A DNA stretch of 64,000 nt from Oscillospiraceae bacterium (GCA_017540565.1 JAFYAU010000049.1:1-64000); one strand, 5' to 3'. Shown: positions 44,014 to 52,552, counted from the stretch's first letter. Numbers and translations are program-made. Notes: a model not told the origin generated them from the letters alone.

Positions 44014-44475
44014 TCAGACCAGGCCGGGAAAGGACAGCTGACGGAGCGCCTCATAGCATACGATAGCGGCGGAGTTTGACAGATTGAGGCTGCGGGCATC
44101 CGGCCGCATGGGTATGCGGAGACAGCGGTCGGGGTATCTGTCGCGCAGCCAGGCGGGCAGACCGGCGGTCTCTTTGCCGAACAGGAGGAAACAGCCGTCA
44201 CGGAAAACCGCGTCCGTATACGGCCGTCCGCCTTTCGTCGTGGCCAGCCACATATCCGCGTCTGAATGCCGGTCAAGAAAATCCTGAAGGCTGTCGTAGA
44301 CGGTAAGATCCACCATGGGCCAGTAATCCAGCCCGGCGCGCCTGACAGCCTTCTCGGAGATATCGAAGCCGAGAGGCCGGACCAGATGGAGTCTGGACCG
44401 GGTGACCGCGCAGGTCCTGGCTATGTTGCCGGTATTGGCGGGGATCTCCGGCTCTACCAGTACGATGTTCAGCAT
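44014..44475 (-). CDS. trmL: tRNA (cytidine(34)-2'-O)-methyltransferase TrmL
   Basis: 154-aa SPOUT methyltransferase. LNIVLVEPEIPANTGNIARTC opens the protein, LFGKETAGLP lies near 100, and RIPMRPDARSLNLSNSAAIVCYEALRQ forms the C-terminal trefoil knot. It methylates the ribose of the wobble base in tRNA-Leu. The frame extends further upstream, but GGGAGG at 44482-44487 fits ATG 44475. It lies just behind tRNA-Val and its terminator, with no promoter of its own visible. Confidence 0.93.
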   Translation of the reverse strand: MLNIVLVEPEIPANTGNIARTCAVTRSRLHLVRPLGFDISEKAVRRAGLDYWPMVDLTVYDSLQDFLDRHSDADMWLATTKGGRPYTDAVFRDGCFLLFGKETAGLPAWLRDRYPDRCLRIPMRPDARSLNLSNSAAIVCYEALRQLSFPGLV

Positions 44476-44497
44476 AAAAAAACCTCCCGGGAAAGAA

Positions 44498-44527
44498 AAA
44501 TCACATTTGCCGAAGCAAATGTGATTT
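44498..44527 (-). terminator. Terminator of tRNA-Val, inside the trmL leader
   Basis: A perfect 13-bp stem with a 4-nt loop (44498-44510 with 44515-44527). On the minus strand it is followed by TTCTTTCC. It starts 3 nt after the tRNA and ends about 22 nt before the trmL ATG. Confidence 0.85.
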
Positions 44528-44529
44528 AC

Positions 44530-44606
44530 TGGTGGACGATAACGGACTTGAACCGCTGACCCTCCGCACGTCAAGCGGATGCTCTAGCCAGCTGAGCTAA
44601 TCGTCC
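44530..44606 (-). tRNA. tRNA-Val (anticodon GAC)
   Basis: On the minus strand the gene starts GGACGAT and ends ATCGTCC plus A and an encoded CCA (44530-44532). The D arm is GCTC/GAGC. The anticodon stem TCCGC/GCGGA encloses the loop TTGACGT, giving anticodon GAC. The T arm has TTCAAGT in the loop. All stems close and the length is 77 nt with CCA. Confidence 0.95.
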
Positions 44607-44620
44607 GAGTCAGCCTATGT

Positions 44621-44649
44621 AATATACATCCGTTCCGGAAGAATGTCAA
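44621..44649 (-). promoter_or_regulatory. Promoter of tRNA-Val
   Basis: On the minus strand a consensus TTGACA (44644-44649) is followed after 17 bp by TATATT (44621-44626), ending 14 bp before the tRNA 5' end. Confidence 0.85.
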
Positions 44650-44701
44650 CTGTTATTTTCGAAAAAGAATGCAGTTTCGGATAATAAGACGAAGAAAACT
44701 G

Positions 44702-44730
44702 TTGACAACTGACGGGGCTTCTGTTATATT
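44702..44730 (+). promoter_or_regulatory. rplJ-rplL promoter
   Basis: TTGACA (44702-44707), a 17-bp spacer and TATATT (44725-44730) with an upstream TGT, which makes an extended -10. Confidence 0.85.
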
Positions 44731-44737
44731 ACGGTAG

Positions 44738-44832
44738 CGTTCCAAAGACAGCAGGTGGTTTGACCGTAAATCCTGCCGAGGAGCAAAACGATTTGCTTTG
44801 CTGTCTCTGTGCTCTGGCGCAGGGACTTTTTG
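44738..44832 (+). promoter_or_regulatory. L10 leader (ribosomal protein autoregulatory attenuator)
   Basis: The leader can fold two ways. AGACAGCA (44746-44753) pairs with TGCTGTCT (44799-44806) around the AGG/CCT and GCAAA/TTTGC stems typical of the L10-binding structure. Alternatively 44803-44812 pairs with 44817-44826, followed by TTTTT, as an intrinsic terminator. The strands overlap at 44803-44806, so the structures exclude each other. This is the known L10 leader mechanism, in which L10(L12)4 represses its own operon. Confidence 0.85.
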
Positions 44833-44865
44833 TTTGGGCGCGATCATTTGTTGGAGGTGAAAGAT

Positions 44866-45390
44866 ATGCCAAACGCAAAAGTACTGTCTGAAAAGCAGGC
44901 GATCGTCGCCGGCCTTACGGAAAAGCTTCAGTCGTCTGCGGCCGGTGTCCTGGTGGACTATTCCGGTATCAACGTCGCGGCCGATACGGAGCTTCGCCGC
45001 AAGCTGCGTGAGAACAATGTGGATTATTCCGTCGTGAAGAATACGCTTCTCCGCTTCGCCATCGACAAAGCCGGTCTGAGCGAGCTGGATCAGCTCCTCA
45101 GCGGAACTACGTCCCTTGCCGTGAGCAAGGACGACGTCGTGGCGCCTGCGAAAGTGATCAAGGAGTTTGCCGACAAGCTGGAAGGCTGCTTCGAGATCAA
45201 GGGCGGATTCATGGACGGCCGTGTCCTCTCCCTGGATGAGATCAACGCCCTGGCCAGCATTCCCGCGCTTCCGGTCCTGCAGGCGCAGGTCCTGGGCACG
45301 ATGCTGGCGCCCATTTCCAGCCTGGCCTGCGTGATCAAGGCCATCGCCGAAAAGCTCGGCGGCCCGGTGGAAGAACCCGCCGCGGAATGA
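44866..45390 (+). CDS. rplJ: 50S ribosomal protein L10
   Basis: 174 aa, forming the base of the ribosomal stalk and carrying L12 dimers. The N-terminal domain (VLSEKQAIVAGLTEKLQSSAAGVLVDYSGINVA, then LRENNVDYSVVKNTLLRFA) binds 23S rRNA and its own leader. The C-terminal helix binds L12. The frame is open from 44809, but GGAGGTGA (44852-44859) fits ATG 44866. It is followed by rplL after 48 bp. Confidence 0.97.
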   Translation: MPNAKVLSEKQAIVAGLTEKLQSSAAGVLVDYSGINVAADTELRRKLRENNVDYSVVKNTLLRFAIDKAGLSELDQLLSGTTSLAVSKDDVVAPAKVIKEFADKLEGCFEIKGGFMDGRVLSLDEINALASIPALPVLQAQVLGTMLAPISSLACVIKAIAEKLGGPVEEPAAE

Positions 45391-45438
45391 TCATCAACTA
45401 TTTTAAATAATTATTATTGAATCAGGAGGAACACTATT

Positions 45439-45813
45439 ATGGCTAGCGAAAAGATTGCTGCTTTGATTGAAGAAGTAAAAGCCCTCACCGTTATCGAGCT
45501 TTCCGAGCTCGTGCACGCTCTGGAGGAAGAGTTCGGCGTTTCCGCCGCCGCCATGGCTGCCCCGGCTGCCGGCGGTGCTGCCGCTGCTCCCGTGGAGGAG
45601 AAGACGGAGTTCGACGTCGTTATGACCAGCTTTGGCGCCGAGAAGATCAAGGTCATCAAGGAAGTCCGCGGCATCACCGGTCTGGGCCTGGCCGAGGCCA
45701 AGGCTCTGGTCGAGGGCGTGCCCGCGAAGATCAAGGAAGGCGTGACGAAGGAAGAGGCAGAGGCTCTGAAAGAGCAGCTCACCGCCGTCGGCGCCGAGAT
45801 CGAGATCAAATAA
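45439..45813 (+). CDS. rplL: 50S ribosomal protein L7/L12
   Basis: 124 aa, the stalk protein that recruits translation GTPases. The N-terminal dimerisation helices ([27 protein letters not shown]) are joined by an Ala/Gly-rich hinge (about 36-52) to the C-terminal domain ([38 protein letters not shown]). AGGAGG precedes the ATG. The 48-bp gap before it is very A/T-rich. Confidence 0.98.
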   Translation: MASEKIAALIEEVKALTVIELSELVHALEEEFGVSAAAMAAPAAGGAAAAPVEEKTEFDVVMTSFGAEKIKVIKEVRGITGLGLAEAKALVEGVPAKIKEGVTKEEAEALKEQLTAVGAEIEIK

Positions 45814-45832
45814 GAAAGATCCTGCGAATGAA

Positions 45833-45872
45833 AACAGGCCGGAGACGGAAGTCTCCGGCCTGTTGTTCTGTT
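45833..45872. terminator. Terminator after rplL
   Basis: A perfect 14-bp stem (45833-45846 with 45851-45864) with a GGAA tetraloop, then GTTCTGTTT. AAAA flanks the other side, so it can serve both directions between rplL and the small minus-strand gene. Confidence 0.85.
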
Positions 45873-45927
45873 TGGAACTGATTCTGTTGCGGCGTTCAGC
45901 GCAGGCAGGCAGCGGTGAAGAAGCGGA

Positions 45928-46164
45928 TCAGAAATAGATGAAGGGATTGCTGGCTCCGCAGCAGCCCTTGTCTTCGAAACGGAAAGGATACGTCTCGTCT
46001 CTGCCGGAAACGCTGGCGGCGGCAGGTATCACGAACTGCTGAACGCCGGTGCTGCAGTATCCCATATAGACATCGTTCAGGACGCGGCCGGTGTTTCCGT
46101 CCGGTATCCGGCAGTTGTCTGCATACCAGCGGAGAAAAGAATCCTCATTGACGAAAGTTACCAT
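45928..46164 (-). CDS. Small protein of unknown function behind citrate synthase
   Basis: 78 aa, not recognised. It is soluble in appearance, aromatic-rich (FLRWYADN, VYMGYCSTGVQQFVIP), with cysteines including a CCG near the C-terminus. A good ribosome-binding site (AGAGGTGATC) and a 6-bp gap after the citrate synthase stop argue that it is a real co-translated gene. The sequence does not look like a fragment of citrate synthase. The function is unknown. Confidence 0.65.
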   Translation of the reverse strand: MVTFVNEDSFLRWYADNCRIPDGNTGRVLNDVYMGYCSTGVQQFVIPAAASVSGRDETYPFRFEDKGCCGASNPFIYF

Positions 46165-46170
46165 GAGGGA

Positions 46171-47541
46171 TCACCTCTGTTTCATGGGTACATAATCCTG
46201 TTCCGGAGTGAGCGCATAGTAGGCGGGACGGATGATCTTGTTGTCGCTGAACACCTCTTCGATGCGGTGGCTGCACCAGCCTGTGATACGGGATATGACG
46301 AACAGCGGCGTGTAGAGGATCTCGGGGATGCCCAGCATCTTGTACACAAGTCCGGAGTACATATCCACGTTGGCGCACATGACTTTTTCCGAACCCGTAA
46401 CCTCTCGGAAAATGGCGGGCGTGAGTTTTTCAACGCGCTGGAACAGATCGTACTCTTTTTCCATTCCCTTGCTGCGTGCGAGGTTTCCGGCCAGTTCTTT
46501 CAGCAGAACGGCACGGGGATCGGACAGAGTGTAAATGGCGTGGCCCATGCCGTAGATGAGGCCGTCGCCCGTGGCGGCTTTCTTCTCGAGGATCCTGCGC
46601 AGATAGGACCCCAGTTCAGCCTCGTCCTCCCAGTTGGTCACGTCGTTTTCTATGTAGTGGAACATCTCCATGACCTTGCGGTTGGCACCGCCGTGACGGG
46701 GACCTTTCAGAGACCCGATGGCGGCTGCGATGGAGGAGTAGATGTCCGTGCCCGAACTGGACAGCACGCGGCAGGCGAAGGCGGAGTTGTTGCCGCCGCC
46801 GTGCTCGGCGTGGATGACCAGGCACAGGTCGAGGATGCGGGACTCCTCTTCCGTGTAGTTCCCGTCCGGACGTATCGCATGGAGGAAATTCTCCGCGGTA
46901 GAGAGTTCGGGGACGGGATTGTGGATGACAAGACTGTCGTTGTCGTAGTAGTGGCGTCTGGCAGCCAGCGCGTATGCCGCCACGACGGGCATGCGGGCAA
47001 TCAGGGAGATGGCCTTGCACAGTTCTTTGGCCAGATCGCCGGGGACGGGATCGGGATTCGGATCATAGCTGTAAAGGGCCAGAACGCTTCTGGCCATCTT
47101 GTTCATGATGTCCTTGCTGGGAGCGGACAGGATCATGTCCTTGACGAAACCGTCGGGGAGAGGACGCTGGGCGGCCAGAATCTGACGGAATCCGGCGAGC
47201 GCTTCGGCTGTGGGAAGTTCACCGAACAGAAGAAGATAGGCGGTCTCCTCAAAGCCCGGACGGTTCTCGGCAAGGAATCCGTGCACAAGATCCGTCAGAC
47301 GGTATCCGCGGTAATACAGTTCGCCCGGGATCGGACGTTTGACGCCGTCGACCTTCTCATAGCCGACGACGTTGCCTATGTTGGTAAGACCGGCGATAAC
47401 GCCGGTTCCGTCACGGTTCCGAAGGCCGCGCTTTACGTCATACTGGGCGTAGGTGGCCTTGGATATCCGGTTGTGTTTCTGAAGAGAAGCCGTCCGCTCC
47501 TGGATAAAGTAGAGAGCAGACGGAAGCTCGATCGTAGACAT
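46171..47541 (-). CDS. gltA: Citrate synthase
   Basis: 456 aa. Catalytic blocks are present: HAEHGGGNNSAF near 251 and GSLKGPRHGGANRKVMEM near 284. GMGHAIYTLSDPRA carries the third histidine near 334, and CANVDMYSGLVYKMLGIP carries the aspartate near 392. It condenses oxaloacetate and acetyl-CoA; in an anaerobe this probably feeds glutamate synthesis. The frame extends further upstream, but AAGGA 8 nt before ATG 47541 and the TIELPSALYFIQERT start fit. It is transcribed divergently from metK. Confidence 0.93.
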   Translation of the reverse strand: MSTIELPSALYFIQERTASLQKHNRISKATYAQYDVKRGLRNRDGTGVIAGLTNIGNVVGYEKVDGVKRPIPGELYYRGYRLTDLVHGFLAENRPGFEETAYLLLFGELPTAEALAGFRQILAAQRPLPDGFVKDMILSAPSKDIMNKMARSVLALYSYDPNPDPVPGDLAKELCKAISLIARMPVVAAYALAARRHYYDNDSLVIHNPVPELSTAENFLHAIRPDGNYTEEESRILDLCLVIHAEHGGGNNSAFACRVLSSSGTDIYSSIAAAIGSLKGPRHGGANRKVMEMFHYIENDVTNWEDEAELGSYLRRILEKKAATGDGLIYGMGHAIYTLSDPRAVLLKELAGNLARSKGMEKEYDLFQRVEKLTPAIFREVTGSEKVMCANVDMYSGLVYKMLGIPEILYTPLFVISRITGWCSHRIEEVFSDNKIIRPAYYALTPEQDYVPMKQR

Positions 47542-47577
47542 TTTTGATTCCTTCTTAAAAAAGTTTTGAATCATTCT

Positions 47578-47583
47578 ATTATA
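47578..47583 (-). promoter_or_regulatory. -10 element of gltA
   Basis: A perfect TATAAT on the minus strand, 37 bp before the gltA ATG. TTGACT lies only 12 bp upstream, which is too close for a normal -35, so the promoter may be activator-dependent. Confidence 0.4.
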
Positions 47584-47640
47584 CCGGTTGCAAAAAGTCA
47601 ACGATAATCCTCTGAAAACAACGGAAAAATCACTGAAAAT

Positions 47641-47730
47641 GAAAGGAAAGACAGCCTGGGAACCGCAAATTCCTCCTCAGCAAGGCCGGGGCAGCACCGG
47701 AGAGAAGGAAATGGCGCTTTTTCCTCTTTC
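47641..47730 (+). other. Structured intergenic element of unknown role
   Basis: GAAAGGAAA (47641-47649) pairs with TTTCC-TC-TTTC (47720-47730). Between them GCC/GGC, GGAA/TTCC, TCCT/AGGA and CCGG/CCGG stems are possible, giving a branched fold of about 90 nt. It lies between the gltA -10 and the metK -10. I see no SAM-I or SMK riboswitch core and no promoter of its own. Confidence 0.3.
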
Positions 47731-47746
47731 TATTGGAGAAAAGATG

Positions 47747-47755
47747 TGGTAAAAT
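47747..47755 (+). promoter_or_regulatory. Extended -10 element of metK
   Basis: TGGTAAAAT is an extended -10, 57 bp before the metK GTG. The -35 at the right distance (TTTCTA, 47727-47732) is poor. Confidence 0.5.
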
Positions 47756-47811
47756 CCTAAAAATGGATATATTCCGCTGACAACAGTGTTCAATGATTGG
47801 AGGCAATCCCC

Positions 47812-48972
47812 GTGACTAACAGAATTTTCACTTCAGAATCCGTTACCGAAGGGCATCCCGACAAACTGTGCGACCAGGTGTCCGATGCCATCCTTGATGC
47901 TCTCATCGCTCAGGATCCCATGGCCCGCGTGGCCTGCGAGACCTGCACAACCACCGGCATGGTAATGGTGATGGGAGAGATCACGGCCAACGCCGTCGTC
48001 GACTATCAGCAGATCGTCCGGGATACGGTCAACGGCATCGGTTACAACGATCCTTCCGCCGGCTTTGACGGCAACAGCATCTCCGTGCTCACGGCCGTCC
48101 ATGCTCAGAGTCCGGATATCGCCATGGGCGTTGACAACGCCTTCGACGACGCCGACGAGACAGGCGCCGGCGACCAGGGTATGATGTTCGGCTTCGCCTG
48201 CGACGAGACGCCGGAGCTGATGCCCGCTCCGATCTCTTTTGCCCACGCACTTTCCCGCCGGCTCACCGAAGCGAGAAAGACCGGCCTGCTGGATTTCCTG
48301 CGGCCTGACGGAAAGAGCCAGGTCACGGTGGAGTATGATGAGAACGGAAAGGTGCTCAGCGTACCTGCCATCGTCGTTTCCACGCAGCACAGCCCGGATA
48401 TTTCCATCGAGGAACTGCGCGAAGCAGTGACGGAGACGATCATTCGTCCCGTGATCCCGGAGAATCTGATCACGAAAGAGACGAAGTTCTTCGTCAATCC
48501 CACCGGACGTTTCGTCATCGGCGGCCCTGTCGGCGATTCCGGCCTTACCGGCCGCAAGATCATTGTCGACACCTACGGAGGATACGCCAGCCACGGCGGC
48601 GGAGCCTTCTCCGGCAAGGATCCCACGAAGGTCGACCGCAGCGCGGCGTATATGGCCCGTTACATCGCCAAAAACCTGGTAGCCGCAGGCGCTGCCCGCG
48701 CCTGTCAGATCGAACTGGCGTATGCCATCGGCGTTGCTCAGCCTGTTTCCGTGCTTGTGGATACCCGCGGCACGGGCGTCGTTGACGATGAGAGACTGGC
48801 CGAGATCGTCAAGAAGCTGTTCGACATGAGACCCAGACGGATCATCGACCAGCTCGGCCTCCGCAGGCCGATCTACAAGCAGACGGCTGCATACGGACAC
48901 TTCGGACGCACCGACTGCGACCTGCCCTGGGAGAAACTCGACAGGGTCGAGGCCATCAGGGCCGAACTGTAA
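47812..48972 (+). CDS. metK: S-adenosylmethionine synthetase
   Basis: 386 aa, making SAM from methionine and ATP. The signatures [36 protein letters not shown] and [19 protein letters not shown] are complete. The frame opens at 47797, but GGAGG (47799-47803) fits GTG 47812. No recognisable SAM riboswitch precedes it. It feeds the many methyltransferases in this window (RlmB, RlmN, RsmB, TrmL, TlyA), though that is a general role. Confidence 0.97.
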   Translation: MTNRIFTSESVTEGHPDKLCDQVSDAILDALIAQDPMARVACETCTTTGMVMVMGEITANAVVDYQQIVRDTVNGIGYNDPSAGFDGNSISVLTAVHAQSPDIAMGVDNAFDDADETGAGDQGMMFGFACDETPELMPAPISFAHALSRRLTEARKTGLLDFLRPDGKSQVTVEYDENGKVLSVPAIVVSTQHSPDISIEELREAVTETIIRPVIPENLITKETKFFVNPTGRFVIGGPVGDSGLTGRKIIVDTYGGYASHGGGAFSGKDPTKVDRSAAYMARYIAKNLVAAGAARACQIELAYAIGVAQPVSVLVDTRGTGVVDDERLAEIVKKLFDMRPRRIIDQLGLRRPIYKQTAAYGHFGRTDCDLPWEKLDRVEAIRAEL

Positions 48973-48977
48973 CCGGG

Positions 48978-49808
48978 ATGGCATCCGGTCCGGACAAGGG
49001 AAGAGATCCCGTGCGGCGGCACATGGACCCGTATCACCGGCGCGAGGACGACGGGGAAGACGAGTCCTCCGGGATCATCGAGGGAAGAAACGCGGTGATC
49101 GAGGCGCTGCGTGCCGGCCGCGCCATCGATAAGATCTATATCGCCAAAGGCGAAACGGACAGCACGCTCGGTCATATCGCCTCAAAGGGCAGGAGCGCAG
49201 GCGCTGTCGTCGTCGAGACCGATCGGAGGAAACTGGACCAGATGAGCCGCACAAAGGCCCATCAGGGCGTGATCGCCGTCGCTTCCGTGACGGAATACGC
49301 GACGATCCAGCAGATTCTTGCGGCCGCGGAAGACAAGGGGGAAGAGCCTTTCGTCATCCTGTGTGACGAGATCTCCGACCCGCATAATCTCGGCGCGATC
49401 ATACGGACGGCGGAAGCCGCCGGCGCGCACGGAGTGATCATCCCGAAGCGCAGAAGCGCGGGGATCACTCCGGTTGTGGAGAAGACTTCCGCAGGGGCTG
49501 TTTTTCATCTGCCCGTTGCCAGAGTGCCGAATCTCGTGTCGGCCATCAGGGAACTGAAGGACGCCGGCCTGTGGATCTACGGATCGGCTGCCGACGGGGA
49601 GTCTCCTCTGTGGGATACCGGATTCACCGGCCCTGCCGCACTTGTGATCGGCTCGGAGGGCAGCGGGATGTCCCGCCTTGTAAGGGAGGCCTGCGATTTT
49701 ATCGTAAGCATTCCCATGGCGGGCAAGGTTGGATCGCTGAACGCCTCTGTGTCTGCGGCCCTTCTCATCTACGAAGTGATGCGGCAGCGGCGCTCAAAAA
49801 GCGTGTGA
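48978..49808 (+). CDS. rlmB: 23S rRNA (guanosine(2251)-2'-O)-methyltransferase RlmB (TrmH family)
   Basis: 276 aa. An N-terminal charged extension (about 1-30) leads to IIEGRNAVIEALRAGRAIDKIYIA, then the SPOUT domain: CDEISDPHNLGAIIRTAEAAGAHGVIIPKRRS, VIGSEGSGMSRLV and SIPMAGKVGSLNASVSAALLIYE. It 2'-O-methylates a 23S guanosine. The start is uncertain: ATG 48978 lies 5 bp after metK without a clear ribosome-binding site, and ATG 49023 is the alternative. A long palindrome follows the stop. Confidence 0.9.
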   Translation: MASGPDKGRDPVRRHMDPYHRREDDGEDESSGIIEGRNAVIEALRAGRAIDKIYIAKGETDSTLGHIASKGRSAGAVVVETDRRKLDQMSRTKAHQGVIAVASVTEYATIQQILAAAEDKGEEPFVILCDEISDPHNLGAIIRTAEAAGAHGVIIPKRRSAGITPVVEKTSAGAVFHLPVARVPNLVSAIRELKDAGLWIYGSAADGESPLWDTGFTGPAALVIGSEGSGMSRLVREACDFIVSIPMAGKVGSLNASVSAALLIYEVMRQRRSKSV

Positions 49809-49811
49809 ACG

Positions 49812-49843
49812 GACTTGACCTGCGCCCGGGCGCAGGTCAAGTC
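49812..49843. repeat. Perfect 32-bp palindrome
   Basis: Bases 49812-49827 are the exact reverse complement of 49828-49843 with no spacer. There is no T run, so it is an unusual terminator. It could be a leader hairpin, an mRNA-stability element or a protein-binding site. It lies between rlmB and the ribosome-binding site of the next gene. Confidence 0.7.
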
Positions 49844-49870
49844 ATATGAAATGCAAAGGGAGGATACAGT

Positions 49871-52552
49871 ATGTCTGACTTCCGGCCTGTGGACAATAAC
49901 GATCCCTATTCCCTGGAATCCATTCTGGCGGAATACAAGGGAACGGCATATATCGACGGTGACCGCCGGTCCTCCGAGGACCTTCTCGACGCGCAGATCG
50001 ATCAGATCGTGACGCAGTCGGCGGAGGGCACGCTCGGAGAGGAATTCCTCGGCGGGGAACCGGCAATCATCCGCGGGGAGCCTTCCGACCCGGCAGATGA
50101 ACCGGCGGCTTTTGAACCCGGACAGCTTCCTGAGCCGGATCCCGAATTCATACCCGGACCGGAATCCACAGCGGATATCGCGGCGGAGACCGTCCGTTTC
50201 GAACCCGTATCGTCCGCCGGAAAAACGCCGCAGGACAGCGGGGCCTGGGAGAATCCCTTTGCGGACCAGGCAGACGATTCGGAAAGCGCTGCAGATATCG
50301 GTCACCCTGGGCAGTCTGCTGAGAAGTTCGGGGAGACTGAAACAGATCCTGAATCTGATGAGTACGGCGGAAGAGACTTCCAGGATCCGGACAAGGACGA
50401 GTCGGGATTCAGTTTTCTATCCCTGTTCCGCAGAAAAAGGAAGACCGCAGACGGGATAAAGGAGGAGAGCGGGGCAGATGCGGCCGCAGATTCTCCGGAA
50501 GATGCCGGAACCGAGGAACCGGGAATGACAGAAGAACCGTACGGACCGGAAACGGCTGACCTTCCCGGAACCGGCGGAGATGGTCCCGATGGGAGTTCGG
50601 AGGAGGCGGCAAATGAACCGTATGAACCGGTTGCTGTTCCCGCGGAGGAGGCTCCGCAGGGACAGACGGACGATCAGGGCGCGGATACAGAGATCCTGTT
50701 TTTCGACGACTACCGGTTCGCCGAATCCGATGAGGGAAAGGAATTCCAGACGACCTGGGACGAGACTTTTTATGCAGATGGAGAGGATACGGACGAGGGA
50801 ACGGAGGCCATCGATCCTCTGGGCGGCCTGAAGTCCGTCTTCCGCCGTTTCCGCCGCGGCAGGGATGCCGCAGACGGCGATGCCGGCGAGAAGATCTCCG
50901 AACCGAAGGTGGAGGAAGATGTTTTCGTCCCCGAACCGGATTATTCCGAGACGGCGGACGCATGGGCCAAAAAGAGACACGGACTGATGCTCCGGAGCCG
51001 TGCGGCGCTGGTACTTGCTTTCGTCATGACGGTGATCACCATACTGTTCGAGAGGGGCGTTTATCTGCCGGGCATCAACGCCAACGGCTATGTCCTTACG
51101 GCCGTTCTTGCCATCATGCAGCTTGTGGTGATGGCGCTGGCCGTGGACCTGCTGGTGCGCGGGGGAGAGGATCTGATACGGCTGAAGCCGGGCTATGAGA
51201 CGCTTTTGCTCCTGTCCTCGCTCGTCGTTCTCTTCTGCTGTTTCGGTGTGCTGAAAAAACATGACGCGACGGCAAACGCCCCGTTCTGTTGCGTATCGGC
51301 CTTTGCCATGGCGCTGTCCCTCTGGGGAGAGTACCGTCAGGTGGCAGCCATGAATCTGTCTCTGAAGACGGCTGCCGCCTCGGATACGCCAGAGGTGTTC
51401 GTTTCGGATTACGTTTCCGAGATCGAGTGCAATCTGATCAAACACCATTCCGGACCGGCGGACGGATTCTACAACAATCTGGTCGAGACCGACGCAGCGG
51501 AATCCGCGTACCGGGCGCTTGCTCCGATCTTCGTATGCCTTGTGATCCTGTTTTCACTGGTCGGAACACTCGGCAGCGGGACGCCGTTCTTCAGGTGCCT
51601 GGCTGCCTCCGCTGCAGCGTCGGCGTCTTTCTCGGCGCTTTCGGCTTTCGGAGTTCCGTTCTCTCTCGTTGCAAGGCGTCTGCGCCGCTCCGGGTCCGCC
51701 GTTGCCGGCTGGGGCGGGGCGGATACCGTCTACTACGCCGACGGAATCCGTATCTGTGAAAACGATCTTTTCCCTGCGGGCGCTACGATCACAGGGATCA
51801 AGATCTTTGATCAGAAACAGGCGGAGAAGGTCATCCGTTACACCGGAAGCCTTCTTTCGGCGGCACAGTCCGGGCTTGCCGGACCTTTCGGGGACTTTAT
51901 GGACAGGCAGGGGATCAGCCATATGCGGATCGACAGCTATGAGATCTGCGAAGGAGGATTTTCCACTCTCGTCAGAAATGAGAATATCCTGTGCGGCACG
52001 GCTTCCTGCCTGAGCCTTTACGGTGTGCCGGTTCCGCAGGAACTCAATCTGAAGAACGCCATGTACGTGGCGCTGGACGGAAAGCTGTCCGGAATCATCA
52101 CGGTGGCATACCGGCCGACGAAAAGCGTGCAGAGCGCGATGATGTCCATGCTGCGCAGCCGGCTGAAACTGTTCGTCGCGGGCAGGGATTTCAACATATC
52201 CCCGCTGATGGTGCAGCAGAAACTGCAGATCCCCGTCGATGATATGGAGTATCTGCCCTTCCGGCAGGCCTGTGCCGCGGCGGAAAACGAACCGGAGAAA
52301 GTGCCGCATGCGGCGGCTGTTTCCGTGCACTCCACACCGGGAACGGTGGCGGAGACCGTGATCGGTGCCCGCAGGCTCAGGATCATTGCGGGGATCAATA
52401 CCGTCATTTCCGTGGTGACGGCCGTTCTGGGCATGCTGATCATGCTCCTGTTTGCCCGCCTCGGAGCGGGGGGATCCGTCAGCCCGTCCAGCCTGTGCGA
52501 ATATATGCTGGCCATGGAGGTCATAACGATCCTGATAAGTTACGTTGCTTGA
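49871..52552 (+). CDS. Degenerate P-type ATPase-like membrane protein with long acidic N-terminus
   Basis: 893 aa. Residues 1 to about 370 are acidic, Pro/Glu/Asp-rich and probably disordered. About four membrane segments lie in 376-485, two near 545-605, and two at the C-terminus. The order mimics a P1B ATPase. VPFSLVARRLRRSG and ADTVYYADGIR (617-627) align with the region before DKTGT. LDGKLSGIITVAYRP and FVAGRDFN (about 768-775) align with the P-domain and its TGDN. IGARRLRIIAGIN precedes the last segments. DKTGT, TGDN and GDGxNDxP are all lost and no TGES actuator is visible, so it should not pump ions. AGGGAGGA precedes the ATG. Confidence 0.6.
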   Translation: MSDFRPVDNNDPYSLESILAEYKGTAYIDGDRRSSEDLLDAQIDQIVTQSAEGTLGEEFLGGEPAIIRGEPSDPADEPAAFEPGQLPEPDPEFIPGPESTADIAAETVRFEPVSSAGKTPQDSGAWENPFADQADDSESAADIGHPGQSAEKFGETETDPESDEYGGRDFQDPDKDESGFSFLSLFRRKRKTADGIKEESGADAAADSPEDAGTEEPGMTEEPYGPETADLPGTGGDGPDGSSEEAANEPYEPVAVPAEEAPQGQTDDQGADTEILFFDDYRFAESDEGKEFQTTWDETFYADGEDTDEGTEAIDPLGGLKSVFRRFRRGRDAADGDAGEKISEPKVEEDVFVPEPDYSETADAWAKKRHGLMLRSRAALVLAFVMTVITILFERGVYLPGINANGYVLTAVLAIMQLVVMALAVDLLVRGGEDLIRLKPGYETLLLLSSLVVLFCCFGVLKKHDATANAPFCCVSAFAMALSLWGEYRQVAAMNLSLKTAAASDTPEVFVSDYVSEIECNLIKHHSGPADGFYNNLVETDAAESAYRALAPIFVCLVILFSLVGTLGSGTPFFRCLAASAAASASFSALSAFGVPFSLVARRLRRSGSAVAGWGGADTVYYADGIRICENDLFPAGATITGIKIFDQKQAEKVIRYTGSLLSAAQSGLAGPFGDFMDRQGISHMRIDSYEICEGGFSTLVRNENILCGTASCLSLYGVPVPQELNLKNAMYVALDGKLSGIITVAYRPTKSVQSAMMSMLRSRLKLFVAGRDFNISPLMVQQKLQIPVDDMEYLPFRQACAAAENEPEKVPHAAAVSVHSTPGTVAETVIGARRLRIIAGINTVISVVTAVLGMLIMLLFARLGAGGSVSPSSLCEYMLAMEVITILISYVA

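Noticed and set aside
47641..47811. A SAM riboswitch before metK
   Set aside because: None of the conserved SAM-I or SMK core sequences is visible, so I list only an unassigned structured element.
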